In this document: one piece after another, positions 9,137-17,518 of the stretch
How the letters are laid out: every line of letters starts with the position of its first letter
Position numbering within the stretch: position 1 is the first letter of the stretch
Source of the DNA: a bacterium
GTDB lineage: Bacteria > Patescibacteriota > Minisyncoccia > Phycocordibacterales > Phycocordibacteraceae
NCBI GenBank assembly: GCA_021802705.1
Contig: JAJZRL010000006.1
Span: 1 to 53,851, forward strand
DNA length: 53,851 nucleotides
Direction of reading: 5' to 3'
Program-made: the position numbers and the translations under genes
The notes under the pieces: model-generated
Databases searched by the model: none
Told to the model about the DNA's origin: nothing
What the model saw: only the letters and a program-made list of their open reading frames with translations

Positions 9137-10419
9137 ACCGGTTCGTGCGAAGTGATAAGGAAATACCAGTCGGAGACATTCGCTTGTACCGGTCCCGTGA
9201 TTATCTCGTCTCCTGTCTTTGCGAAGACAGACAGGGCGTCGGCGTGCGCGCGGGCGGCAGAGAAGTCTATCTGCAAAGCCGTTCCGCGCTCCAGCGTGCT
9301 CTTGCCGACTATGGCTCCGGCTCTGTCGCTGTTGTCGCTGCCGTCGGACGCTGCCGCGACGAAAACGTCTTGCGGGCCGAGAGAGGACAGACTATCGAGC
9401 GCAAGCATCTCGCAACGCCCGCCGTTTCCATGATCCTTCGGGACACGCACGCGGACTTCGCCTCCCGCAAAGACCGCCCGGCCCGGCTTGGCGTGCGCGC
9501 GTATGCTTTCGAGCGTCTCTTCCGCAGACGCATAGAGCGGCTCCGCGATAACGATGCTCTCATAACCCATGGTACGGGCGATTTCCGCCATGTGCTCTCG
9601 CGAATCTTCATTCGAGACAAGGACGATGTTCGTCACTCTCTCAAAGTATTTCTGTTCCTTCGGCGTTTCTTCGAGCGTGAATGTTCCGCCAAGCCCGTAC
9701 CGCTCAAGGATGGCGTTCGCGTCTTCAGCGGTCGAAGTGTCGCGGTAAGTGGGTCCGGAAGCGACTTCCTCGGGATGTCCGCCGACGATATCGGAAAAGA
9801 TAAGCCCGATTACGGTCGCGGGGTAGAGCGCGCGAGCCAGTCTGCCTCCCTTGAGGCTTGAGAGGTGTTTACGGACCGTATTCATTTCCTGGATCGTCGC
9901 CCCGACCTCTTCACATTTTTCAAAGAGCCGCATCTCCTGGTCGCGCTCTTCGAGGGAAGCGCAGAGCAGCGCGGACCCTCCTCCGCCGACAACGACGAGC
10001 ACCAGATCGTCTTCGCCCGCGTCTTCCGCGAGACCGAGGACGACCTTCGTCGCATCCACGTTCGCTTCTGACGGAAGAGGGTGCGTTCCGACGAATGCCT
10101 CGACTTCCGCCGGACAGGTCGTCAGCACCGTCTTGTCAATGACGACGCTCTTCTTGATCCGGGCTTTGAGGAGGGAATACAGTTCCGATACCGCCGCGCA
10201 AGAGCCTTTCCCGAATCCGACGAGGAATACGTTTTTAAACGGTTTCAGGTCGAAAGAGCGCTCTCTTATCGTCAAGGAAGCGCCCGAGACGGACACTTTC
10301 GTTCGCAGCACTTCCGCCGGATCGATCGAGTCGTATCCGGCCTCGAGGATGCGGAGCGCATCTCTCCGCACGCCGCTGGTCGCAAGCGCGTCAAAATTCT
10401 TGATCCAGTGCGGCCGCAT
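9133..10419 (-). CDS. Glycerate 2-kinase (MOFRL/GckA family)
   Basis: LVLVVVGGGGSALLCAS; MNTVRKHLSSLKGGRLARALYPATVIGLIFSDIVGGHPEEVASGPTYRD; AAASDGSDNSDRAGAIV. Overlaps eno start by 4 nt. Confidence 0.87.
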   Translation of the reverse strand: MRPHWIKNFDALATSGVRRDALRILEAGYDSIDPAEVLRTKVSVSGASLTIRERSFDLKPFKNVFLVGFGKGSCAAVSELYSLLKARIKKSVVIDKTVLTTCPAEVEAFVGTHPLPSEANVDATKVVLGLAEDAGEDDLVLVVVGGGGSALLCASLEERDQEMRLFEKCEEVGATIQEMNTVRKHLSSLKGGRLARALYPATVIGLIFSDIVGGHPEEVASGPTYRDTSTAEDANAILERYGLGGTFTLEETPKEQKYFERVTNIVLVSNEDSREHMAEIARTMGYESIVIAEPLYASAEETLESIRAHAKPGRAVFAGGEVRVRVPKDHGNGGRCEMLALDSLSSLGPQDVFVAAASDGSDNSDRAGAIVGKSTLERGTALQIDFSAARAHADALSVFAKTGDEIITGPVQANVSDWYFLITSHEPV

Positions 10420-10431
10420 AGGCTTCGGAGC

Positions 10432-11439
10432 TTAAGAAGCGCCGAGAGGAGTCGTGACGGTTCCCAGATACTTCTCGATCTCCTGTACCGCTTTCGAGAC
10501 GCGATCCTGATCAGCCTCTCTTGAATGGAAGGCGATGTGCGGCGTTACTATCACGTTCGGCATGTCCATCAGCATGCGGTCGCCGAGAAGCGGTCGCAGG
10601 TCGTGTCCTTCGGGGACGTCAAGCAGTCCGTTCTTATCCGCCGTGTGAAGCTCATGCTCTCCTTCAAGGACATCAAGACCCGCTCCGGCGATGCGTCCGC
10701 TCTTTAGAGCGTCGACGAGCGCGATGGTATCGACGACTTCGCCCCGCGCGGTATTTATGAGGATGACTCCCTTTTTCATCACCTCGAAAATGGATGCGTC
10801 GATGAGATGGTGGGTCTCCGGAAGGTAGGGGACATGGAGCGTAATGACGTCAGCTTTTGCCGCAAGCTCGGGAAGCGGCAGGTACGAGAAACCGAGCGCA
10901 GTGGCGCGTTCCTGATCCGGATGCACGTCGAAGGCGACGATGTTCATACCGAATCCCCGCGCGACCTCGATGACGTGCGTCCCGATGCGTCCCGTTCCGA
11001 CGACGCCGAGCGTCTTTCCGCAGAGATCGAATCCCTGGAACGCTTTTACGTCGAAAATCCCGCGTTCCCGGACCTGGTCGGCCGAGAACATGATGTTTCG
11101 GGAAAGGTTCAATAAGAGCCCGAACGTAAACTCGGCGACGGCATTGACGCCGTATCCCGGAACGCTCGCGACCGTGATGCCGCGTTCCTTCGCGTATGCC
11201 ATATCGATATGATCGACGCCGGTTGATTCCGTAACGATAAGCTTGACGTTCGGAAGCGCGTCAAGCACCTCTTTCGAAACGTCGCAATCGACGAACACGG
11301 AGATAATATCGGCGTCATGCGCCATGTGAGCCGTCGCAAGAGAAAGCGGTTCCGGAATGAAGGTAAGCTCATGACCATTAAAAGCACGGGTGAAAAATTC
11401 TTCGGTGTCTTTGAACGAGCTGAATCGTGTTATGTGCAT
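10432..11439 (-). CDS. D-isomer-specific 2-hydroxyacid dehydrogenase (D-lactate dehydrogenase-like)
   Basis: LGVVGTGRIGTHVIEVARGFGMNIVAFD; LINTARGEVVDTIALVDALKSGRIAGAGLDVLEGE; VIVTPHIAFHSREA. ATG at 11439 (alternative 11448) sits just after a TATACT box. Confidence 0.87.
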   Translation of the reverse strand: MHITRFSSFKDTEEFFTRAFNGHELTFIPEPLSLATAHMAHDADIISVFVDCDVSKEVLDALPNVKLIVTESTGVDHIDMAYAKERGITVASVPGYGVNAVAEFTFGLLLNLSRNIMFSADQVRERGIFDVKAFQGFDLCGKTLGVVGTGRIGTHVIEVARGFGMNIVAFDVHPDQERATALGFSYLPLPELAAKADVITLHVPYLPETHHLIDASIFEVMKKGVILINTARGEVVDTIALVDALKSGRIAGAGLDVLEGEHELHTADKNGLLDVPEGHDLRPLLGDRMLMDMPNVIVTPHIAFHSREADQDRVSKAVQEIEKYLGTVTTPLGAS

Positions 11440-11534
11440 ATACGTCATAGTATATATCAGATGCGAGCGGGGTAGTCGGCGCGAAATACGGCCAGTCATG
11501 CATAAATGGGGATTATCGCAGGTCTCGCCTGTGT

Positions 11535-11568
11535 AAAAAAAGGCGCGGGAGCCAGAGGCCACCCGCGC
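11535..11568 (-). terminator. Rho-independent terminator
   Basis: Minus strand: GCGCGGG TGGCCTCTGGCT CCCGCGC C TTTTTTT. Confidence 0.8.
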
Positions 11569-11591
11569 AAAGCTCGCGCACTGCTCTTCCA

Positions 11592-11840
11592 CTACTCGTG
11601 TAAGATGATTCCGTCCGGGAATTCGCCGTCCTCGCCCTCGGGCGAGAGGATGTGCTCGTTACTTTGGTAGCGAGCTTCTAACAGCTCTTCGGCGCGTTCC
11701 GCCGCACGAAAATCTTTTAACTGTTGTTCTTCGTGCCGTTTCTCCGCTGACGCTTTCGCGCCTTTTTTGCCCATTCTGACCAGGGCATCGCGGTCATGGT
11801 TTAGCCGTGCACGCTGTACGTTAAAAGGTTTTTCCAACAT
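11592..11840 (-). CDS. Small charged hypothetical protein
   Basis: MLEKPFNVQRARLNHDRDALVRMGKKGAKASAEKRHEEQQLKDFRAAERAEELLEARYQSNEHILSPEGEDGEFPDGIILHE; GGAGG upstream of ATG 11840; terminator follows. Confidence 0.55.
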   Translation of the reverse strand: MLEKPFNVQRARLNHDRDALVRMGKKGAKASAEKRHEEQQLKDFRAAERAEELLEARYQSNEHILSPEGEDGEFPDGIILHE

Positions 11841-11878
11841 GGCGCCTCCAGGAATCAAGGACCCGCATTCATTAAACA

Positions 11879-12343
11879 TTAATTCTGTTCCAAAAGCAAG
11901 TTATCCACAACAGCTTTCACATCTTCCCCATCGGCCTTTCCGCGAAGCTCTTTCATGAGCGAACCCATGAATTTTCCCATTTCCGCTCTTGAGGTGACCC
12001 CTGACTCTTTCAGTTTTGCCTGTGCGAACGACGCAATCTCTTCACGGCTCATGCGGGCGGGGAGATAGGACTCTATAATGGCGAGCTCGGCCTTTTCCGG
12101 CTCGGCGAGATCCTCGCGATGCGCGCTCTCGAACTGGCTGATAGCGTCTTTGCGCTGGTTTGCCGCGCGTCTGATGACCACGACCGCTTCTTCGTCGGTC
12201 AGGAATTCGTCGGGCTTACGTTTTTTTGCGACGACTTCGTTTGTGAGAGCAGTGACAAGCGAACGAAGCGTCCGCAGCCGCACTTCATCTTTCGCTCGTA
12301 AGGCGTCGGGGATCGATTTTTTCAGCGTTTCGTGGATGGACAT
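11879..12343 (-). CDS. YqeY-like protein (GatB/YqeY domain)
   Basis: SIHETLKKSIPDALRAKDEVRLRTLRSLVTALTNEVVAKKRK...AIIESYLPARMSREEI...MGKFMGSLMKELRGKADGEDVKAVVDNLL. Confidence 0.9.
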   Translation of the reverse strand: MSIHETLKKSIPDALRAKDEVRLRTLRSLVTALTNEVVAKKRKPDEFLTDEEAVVVIRRAANQRKDAISQFESAHREDLAEPEKAELAIIESYLPARMSREEIASFAQAKLKESGVTSRAEMGKFMGSLMKELRGKADGEDVKAVVDNLLLEQN

Positions 12344-12350
12344 AGAGCAG

Positions 12351-12358
12351 AGTATACT
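12351..12358. promoter_or_regulatory. Palindromic divergent -10 (AGTATACT) shared by yqeY and rmuC, 7 nt from each ATG
   Basis: CAT-agagcag-AGTATACT-acacacg-ATG: TATACT on both strands, equal 7-nt spacing to both start codons. Confidence 0.65.
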
Positions 12359-12365
12359 ACACACG

Positions 12366-13406
12366 ATGAGCATCCTCGCAGTCGCCCTCCTTATCGTGGT
12401 GTTATTCCTCGTACAAGGCGTCGGTCTTTACCTCATACTGCGCCGCTCTCCCCACGAGGAGGGCGGCATGGTGCTTTTGCAACGGCAGATGCAAGAGCTC
12501 GCCCGTACGCTCGACGAGCGCGTCTCGGAATCGTCTAAAGCGATGCAAGAAAACGCATACCGTCAGTTTTCAGAATCCGCGCGCCTCATCAAAGAGATAA
12601 CCCAGGAAGTAACATCGGTGAAAGAGATCGGTCGCCAGACCCAAGGGTTCGCCGAGCAGCTGCAGAACCTTCAGGACATCTTGAAAAATCCGAAACAGCG
12701 CGGCATCCTCGGCGAGTATTACCTTGAGACCGTTTTGAAAAACGTGCTTCCGCCGGGGATGTATCGCATGCAGTACCCGTTCAAGAACGGGGAGATCGTC
12801 GACGCGGCTGTATTCGTGAATGAGAAGATAGTGCCGGTCGATTCAAAGTTTTCGCTCGAAAACTACAACCGGTTCATCCAGGCAAGCGAAGGCGAGCGCG
12901 ACTCTTTCGAAAAGGCATTCGTGAACGACCTCAAGCAGCGTATCCAGGAAACCGCGAAATACATCCGTCCGGAGGAGGGGACGATGGATTTCGCCTTCAT
13001 GTTCATCCCTTCCGAAGGGATCTATTATGATCTCCTTACCAATCAGGTAGGCGCCGGAGAGGACGAGAATCTCATCCAACGGGCCGCGAGCAAGCATAAG
13101 GTGATCATCGTTTCGCCGACATCCTTTCTCGCTTATCTCCAGACGGTGCTGCAGGGACTCAAAGCCCTCCAGATAGAACAGAAGGCGACCGAGATCCAGC
13201 AACGGGTCGGAGAGCTCGGGAAGCACGTGAGCGCCTGGCAGGAGCTCTACCGCAAACTTGGCGGCGCTCTCGGCACCACGGTTTCGCACTATAACAGCGG
13301 GTACAAGGAGCTTCGGAAGATCGATAAGGATGTCTACCGTATCGCCGATACGAAAATCGGGATCGAACCGGAGCTTCTTGAGAAGCCATCGGCAGAGCTT
13401 GACTGA
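12366..13406 (+). CDS. rmuC: DNA recombination protein RmuC
   Basis: N-terminal TM and coiled coil, then RGILGEYYLETVLKNVLPPGMY, VPVDSKFSLENYNRF, AFMFIPSEGIYYDLL, VSPTSFLAYLQTVLQGLK. Confidence 0.92.
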   Translation: MSILAVALLIVVLFLVQGVGLYLILRRSPHEEGGMVLLQRQMQELARTLDERVSESSKAMQENAYRQFSESARLIKEITQEVTSVKEIGRQTQGFAEQLQNLQDILKNPKQRGILGEYYLETVLKNVLPPGMYRMQYPFKNGEIVDAAVFVNEKIVPVDSKFSLENYNRFIQASEGERDSFEKAFVNDLKQRIQETAKYIRPEEGTMDFAFMFIPSEGIYYDLLTNQVGAGEDENLIQRAASKHKVIIVSPTSFLAYLQTVLQGLKALQIEQKATEIQQRVGELGKHVSAWQELYRKLGGALGTTVSHYNSGYKELRKIDKDVYRIADTKIGIEPELLEKPSAELD

Positions 13407-13477
13407 GTCTCCTGAGTGTTGTACATAAAACCCCAGAGATCCTCAGAGTGAGGTTCTTGTTCTTGGGAGGAATCGAA

Positions 13478-13768
13478 ATGGACGCGGAATTATTCCGAAA
13501 CACTGTCGCTCTCATCGGGTTCGGTGCCGGAGCTGTCGTCATGGTCATGTTCGGTATGAAGGAGAACGCCTGGAGGAGGTTCATCGCTTTCAGCATCGGG
13601 TCATTCTTTTTCGCGGCGTTCCTGTTTGCTTGTTTCACCATGGCTCAAAAGTATGCAGAAAGGGGCACCGCGGAGATCCTCTTGCCGAAAGACAGGGAGA
13701 TCGTAAGCGGGAGGCTCATACGCACGCATTCGGTCGTACAGCGAGAAAAGACGCTTCTTGAGATCTAG
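13478..13768 (+). CDS. Small hypothetical membrane protein (two TM segments)
   Basis: MDAELFRNTVALIGFGAGAVVMVMFGMKENAWRRFIAFSIGSFFFAAFLFACFTM...; GGGAGG upstream of ATG 13478; terminator follows. Confidence 0.6.
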   Translation: MDAELFRNTVALIGFGAGAVVMVMFGMKENAWRRFIAFSIGSFFFAAFLFACFTMAQKYAERGTAEILLPKDREIVSGRLIRTHSVVQREKTLLEI

Positions 13769-13783
13769 CCTGTTCGGGCTTCG

Positions 13784-13814
13784 GGCTCCGCTTTCTAGCG
13801 GGGCCTTGTTTTTT
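13784..13814 (+). terminator. Rho-independent terminator
   Basis: GGCTCCGC TTTCTA GCGGGGCC TTGTTTTTT. Confidence 0.85.
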
Positions 13815-13843
13815 ATGAATGAACGTGCTAGTATATAACCACT

Positions 13844-14161
13844 ATGGAAGTGGCCGTAATCAAGACCGGCGGTAAGCAATATGTCGTCTCGAAAGGCGAC
13901 TCTATTTCGATAGAAAAGCTCCCCGGGGATTTGAAAAAAGGCGATACGGTTGTCTTTGACGAGGTACTCCTCGTTGATAACGGTTCGGACACGACCATCG
14001 GAGCGCCTACCATCAAAGGCGCTGAAGTCAAAGGTACCGTTGTCCTCGTCGGAAAAGAGAAGAAAATCGATGTCGTGAAGTACAAGCCGAAGAGCCGATA
14101 CTACAAACGTCGCGGCCATCGCCAGCCGATTCTCAAAGTTAAAATTGATAGCATTTCTTAA
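13844..14161 (+). CDS. rplU: 50S ribosomal protein L21
   Basis: AVIKTGGKQYVVSKGDSISIEKL...KPKSRYYKRRGHRQPILKVKI. Confidence 0.96.
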   Translation: MEVAVIKTGGKQYVVSKGDSISIEKLPGDLKKGDTVVFDEVLLVDNGSDTTIGAPTIKGAEVKGTVVLVGKEKKIDVVKYKPKSRYYKRRGHRQPILKVKIDSIS

Positions 14162-14178
14162 ATTTAATTCTTAACAGA

Positions 14179-14211
14179 CGGATGAGAGCCTCCGGAGGAG
14201 GCCTTCGTCCG
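14179..14211 (+). other. Stable hairpin between rplU and the DEAD-box helicase gene
   Basis: CGGATGAG-A-GCCTC / GAGGC-C-TTCGTCCG, 5-nt loop; no U-tract. Confidence 0.5.
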
Positions 14212-14228
14212 CGTTGAGGTATCACTAT

Positions 14229-15542
14229 ATGCAAATAGGAAGATGGAATCATCAGACGTCCGGCGGATCGTCCGGCGAACATTCGCGCTCACCGTACCCG
14301 TCTCGATACAAGGGTAGGGGGGGCACGCGTTATTCCGGTACTCGCGATAGGAACCGGCCCTCAGACCGTTATAGCTCAAGCGGCCGCGGACACGCGTCTC
14401 CCCACCGGCGAGGATTCGGCGCCTTCGGCGAAACGGAAGCCGAAATCGAGAAGTTCATGAATAAATCTTTCGTGACGGCTGAAGAGCCGGCGTATGTCCC
14501 CGAGCATAAATTCTCCGACTTCGACGTAGACGATCGGTTGAAGAAAAATATCGCCACCAAAGGCTACGAGCTTCCGACGCCTATCCAGGACAAAGCCATT
14601 CCTCACATCTTGCTCGATAAGGACGTGGTCGGACTCGCCGAAACCGGTACGGGGAAGACGGCGGCCTTTCTCGTACCGCTTATCGATAAGATCATGAAGC
14701 GTCCACAGGAGCGCGTCTTGGTGATGGCACCGACGCGTGAGCTCGCTGTCCAGATCGAGAGAGAGCTCGCGGGGTTCGCAAAGGGTCTCGGATTCCGGGG
14801 CATGGTCGCCGTCGGCGGCGCGAACATCGCCCCGCAGATATCGGCGCTCCGGCATGTTCCGGCTTTCGTTATCGGTACGCCCGGACGTCTCAAGGATCTC
14901 ATGGAGCGTAAAGCGCTCGATCTTTCCGGTTTTGGCACCGTCGTTTTGGACGAAGCCGACCGTATGCTCGACATGGGCTTCATCGACGATATGCGCTTCA
15001 TCCTCTCTCATATGCGGCATGAGCGGCACACGCTCTTCTTTTCGGCGACGATGTCGAAGGAGATCGAACGGCTCATCGGCGATTTCCTTTCGGATCCGGT
15101 CATCATTTCCGTCAAGGCTCGCGATACGTCGAGGAATGTCGAGCAGGACGTCGTCCGCATCCCGCGCAGCGCCGATAAGTTCGAAACGCTCGCCCAGATG
15201 CTCGAAGGGAGCGAGTTCAGCCGGGTGCTCGTTTTCGGACGTACGAAATTCGGCGTCGAGAAGCTCGCTAAAGAGCTTTCTCGTCGGCACATCCATGCCG
15301 AAAGCATCCACGGCAATAAGACGCACTCCGCACGGACGCGCGCGCTCGAAGCGTTTAAGCGGGGAAGCGTAAGCGTGCTCGTGGCGACCGATGTCGCCGC
15401 GCGCGGCCTCGACATACCCTCCGTTTCGCATGTCATCAATTACGACCTCCCTTCGACGTACGAAGACTACGTCCACCGTATCGGCCGCACCGGCCGGGCT
15501 GCAAACAAGGGGAAGGCGTTGACGTTCGTTCGGGAGCGCTAA
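14229..15542 (+). CDS. DEAD/DEAH-box ATP-dependent RNA helicase with Arg/Gly/Ser-rich N-terminal extension
   Basis: Q motif (YELPTPIQ), AETGTGKTAAF, PTRELAVQI, VLDEADRML, FFSATM, VATDVAARGLDIPSVSHVINYDLP, HRIGRTGRA; N-terminus RYKGRGGTRYSGTRDRNRPSDRYSSSGRGH. Confidence 0.93.
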   Translation: MQIGRWNHQTSGGSSGEHSRSPYPSRYKGRGGTRYSGTRDRNRPSDRYSSSGRGHASPHRRGFGAFGETEAEIEKFMNKSFVTAEEPAYVPEHKFSDFDVDDRLKKNIATKGYELPTPIQDKAIPHILLDKDVVGLAETGTGKTAAFLVPLIDKIMKRPQERVLVMAPTRELAVQIERELAGFAKGLGFRGMVAVGGANIAPQISALRHVPAFVIGTPGRLKDLMERKALDLSGFGTVVLDEADRMLDMGFIDDMRFILSHMRHERHTLFFSATMSKEIERLIGDFLSDPVIISVKARDTSRNVEQDVVRIPRSADKFETLAQMLEGSEFSRVLVFGRTKFGVEKLAKELSRRHIHAESIHGNKTHSARTRALEAFKRGSVSVLVATDVAARGLDIPSVSHVINYDLPSTYEDYVHRIGRTGRAANKGKALTFVRER

Positions 15543-16141
15543 GCCTCTCTGCGGTTGTTGAGCGCCGCGCGGAGCGTTTCGGCGTCAGAATATTCGAGTT
15601 CGCTGCCGGTCGCAAGCCCGCGGCCGAGCACCGAGACCGCCATGCGTCCGCGATATGGCGCGAAGATTTCGCGTATGCGGTCGGCGGTATGTTCGCCTTC
15701 GCTCGTCGCCGAAAGGGCGAGGATCACCTCCTTCAATCCCTCCTCCAAGCGCTTGTCGATCGCCTGCAGCAATTCTTTTTCGCGGAAGGACCCTTTTCCT
15801 GAGAGCGTGAGCACGCCGCCCAGCACGAAATAGCGGCCCGTATAGGTTCCGGCCCGTTCGACGGCGAGAAGATCCTGGTCTTTCTCGACGAGCATCAGTT
15901 GGGTATCGTCGCGGTTCTTATCGGAACAGTATCCGCATACGGCATCCGCGGTGCCGTTATGGAAGCGCAGGCACCGGGGGCATTGGCGAGCGTTCGTATC
16001 GAGCGCCGCGATGAGTTTCGCAAGCTTCGCCCTTTCGGAAGCCGGCGCTGCAAGGAGGTGGAAAACGAAACGTTTCCCCTGGCGCGGACCGACACCGGGT
16101 AAGCGGGTAAAGGCGAGCGCGAGTTCGTCAATGTGGTCCAT
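15539..16141 (-). CDS. recR: Recombination protein RecR
   Basis: FTRLPGVGPRQGKRFVFHLL; zinc finger CPRCLRFHNGTADAVCGYC; TOPRIM VEKDQDLLAVERAGTYTGRYFVLGG. Confidence 0.94.
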   Translation of the reverse strand: MDHIDELALAFTRLPGVGPRQGKRFVFHLLAAPASERAKLAKLIAALDTNARQCPRCLRFHNGTADAVCGYCSDKNRDDTQLMLVEKDQDLLAVERAGTYTGRYFVLGGVLTLSGKGSFREKELLQAIDKRLEEGLKEVILALSATSEGEHTADRIREIFAPYRGRMAVSVLGRGLATGSELEYSDAETLRAALNNRREA

Positions 16142-16145
16142 GCGG

Positions 16146-17504
16146 TTAAAATTCTGCTGCAAGCTCCCCGTAGCCCGACGTATCGATCGGTTGGAACGTG
16201 GCGCGTTTTTCATCGAAGTAGAGTTCGGCTGATCCGGTCGGCCCGTTTCGATGCTTTTCGATGAGGATTTCCGCGATGTTCTGCCTCTCGCTCTCGGGAT
16301 TACGCTTGTCATCGCGGTGGATGAACATCACGACATCCGCATCTTGTTCTATGGAGCCCGAATCGCGCAGGTCCGAGAGACGCGGCTTGCCGCCGCGCTG
16401 CTCGACCGCACGGGAAAGCTGGGAAAGCGCGATGACCGGGACGGAAATCTCGCGTGCGAGCGATTTGAGCGAGCGGGATATCTCGGTTACCTGCTGGACG
16501 AGCGAGTCGGATGCCTTTGTCGACGTCGGGGACATGAGCTGGAGATAGTCGACAATGATGAGACCGATGCCGCGTTCCCGCTTGAGCCTTCGGGCGACCG
16601 CACGCATGGCGAGGATGTTATTCCCCGGCTTATCATCGATGAAAATGGGGGCTTTCGAGAGCGATTCGAGCGCATCCCGGATACGGCCGAAATCCTCTTC
16701 TTCTTTTATCTGGCCGGTCCGAAGCTTCCACGAATTGACGAACGATTCGGCGGCGAGCATGCGGTCGATGAGCTGTTCCGAGCTCATTTCGAGAGAAAAG
16801 ATACCGACAGGGACATTGTGCCGCACGGCGGCATTCCGCGCGATATCAAGCGCGAGCGATGTTTTTCCCATCGAAGGACGGGCGGCTATGATGACGAGGT
16901 CTGAAGGATGGAAACCTGAAAGGAGATTGTCGAGGGCAGGGAAGCCTGAAGGGACGCCCCGGATACCGTCCTCTTTTTTCGAAAGCGCTTCGATACGGTC
17001 CCACACGTCATGGATCTTGTCGCCGATCGCGGTGAACTTGTGGGCGGTAGAAGCATTGCTTATGGCGTAAATGCTTTTCTCGGCCTCGTCGAGCACCTCC
17101 ATGGTGTCGCGCGCGTCGTCGTATGCGGATTCGGTGATGTGGTAGGCGGTATCGATGAGAGAACGCAACAAGAACTTACGGGAGACGAGTTCGGCATAGT
17201 GCGAAAAGTTTCCCGGGGTCGGAGCCGATCCGGCAAGCTCGGCGAGATAACTGCGGCCGCCGGAGCGTTCAAGGAGTCCCTGGTCCTGCATCCGTTCGGA
17301 GAGCGAGAGGAGGTCGATCGGTTCGCTCCGTTCGGTAAGTTCGCGCATGGCGGCAAAGATGAGCCGGTGTTTTTCCGCATAGAAAGAATCCGGACCGACG
17401 ATATCGGACACATCGTATATGGCGTCCGGCTTGAGGAGGAGCGCGCCAAGCAGTGCCCGTTCGGATTCGAGTGATTGCGGAGGGACGCGGTCGACGGCAG
17501 ACAT
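16146..17504 (-). CDS. dnaB: Replicative DNA helicase DnaB
   Basis: RVPPQSLESERALLGALL; DLVIIAARPSMGKTSLALDIARN; GLIIVDYLQLM; LSQLSRAVEQRGGKPRLSDLRDSGSIEQDADVVMFIHRD. Confidence 0.96.
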   Translation of the reverse strand: MSAVDRVPPQSLESERALLGALLLKPDAIYDVSDIVGPDSFYAEKHRLIFAAMRELTERSEPIDLLSLSERMQDQGLLERSGGRSYLAELAGSAPTPGNFSHYAELVSRKFLLRSLIDTAYHITESAYDDARDTMEVLDEAEKSIYAISNASTAHKFTAIGDKIHDVWDRIEALSKKEDGIRGVPSGFPALDNLLSGFHPSDLVIIAARPSMGKTSLALDIARNAAVRHNVPVGIFSLEMSSEQLIDRMLAAESFVNSWKLRTGQIKEEEDFGRIRDALESLSKAPIFIDDKPGNNILAMRAVARRLKRERGIGLIIVDYLQLMSPTSTKASDSLVQQVTEISRSLKSLAREISVPVIALSQLSRAVEQRGGKPRLSDLRDSGSIEQDADVVMFIHRDDKRNPESERQNIAEILIEKHRNGPTGSAELYFDEKRATFQPIDTSGYGELAAEF

Positions 17505-17518
17505 CACTCGAAATTGTA

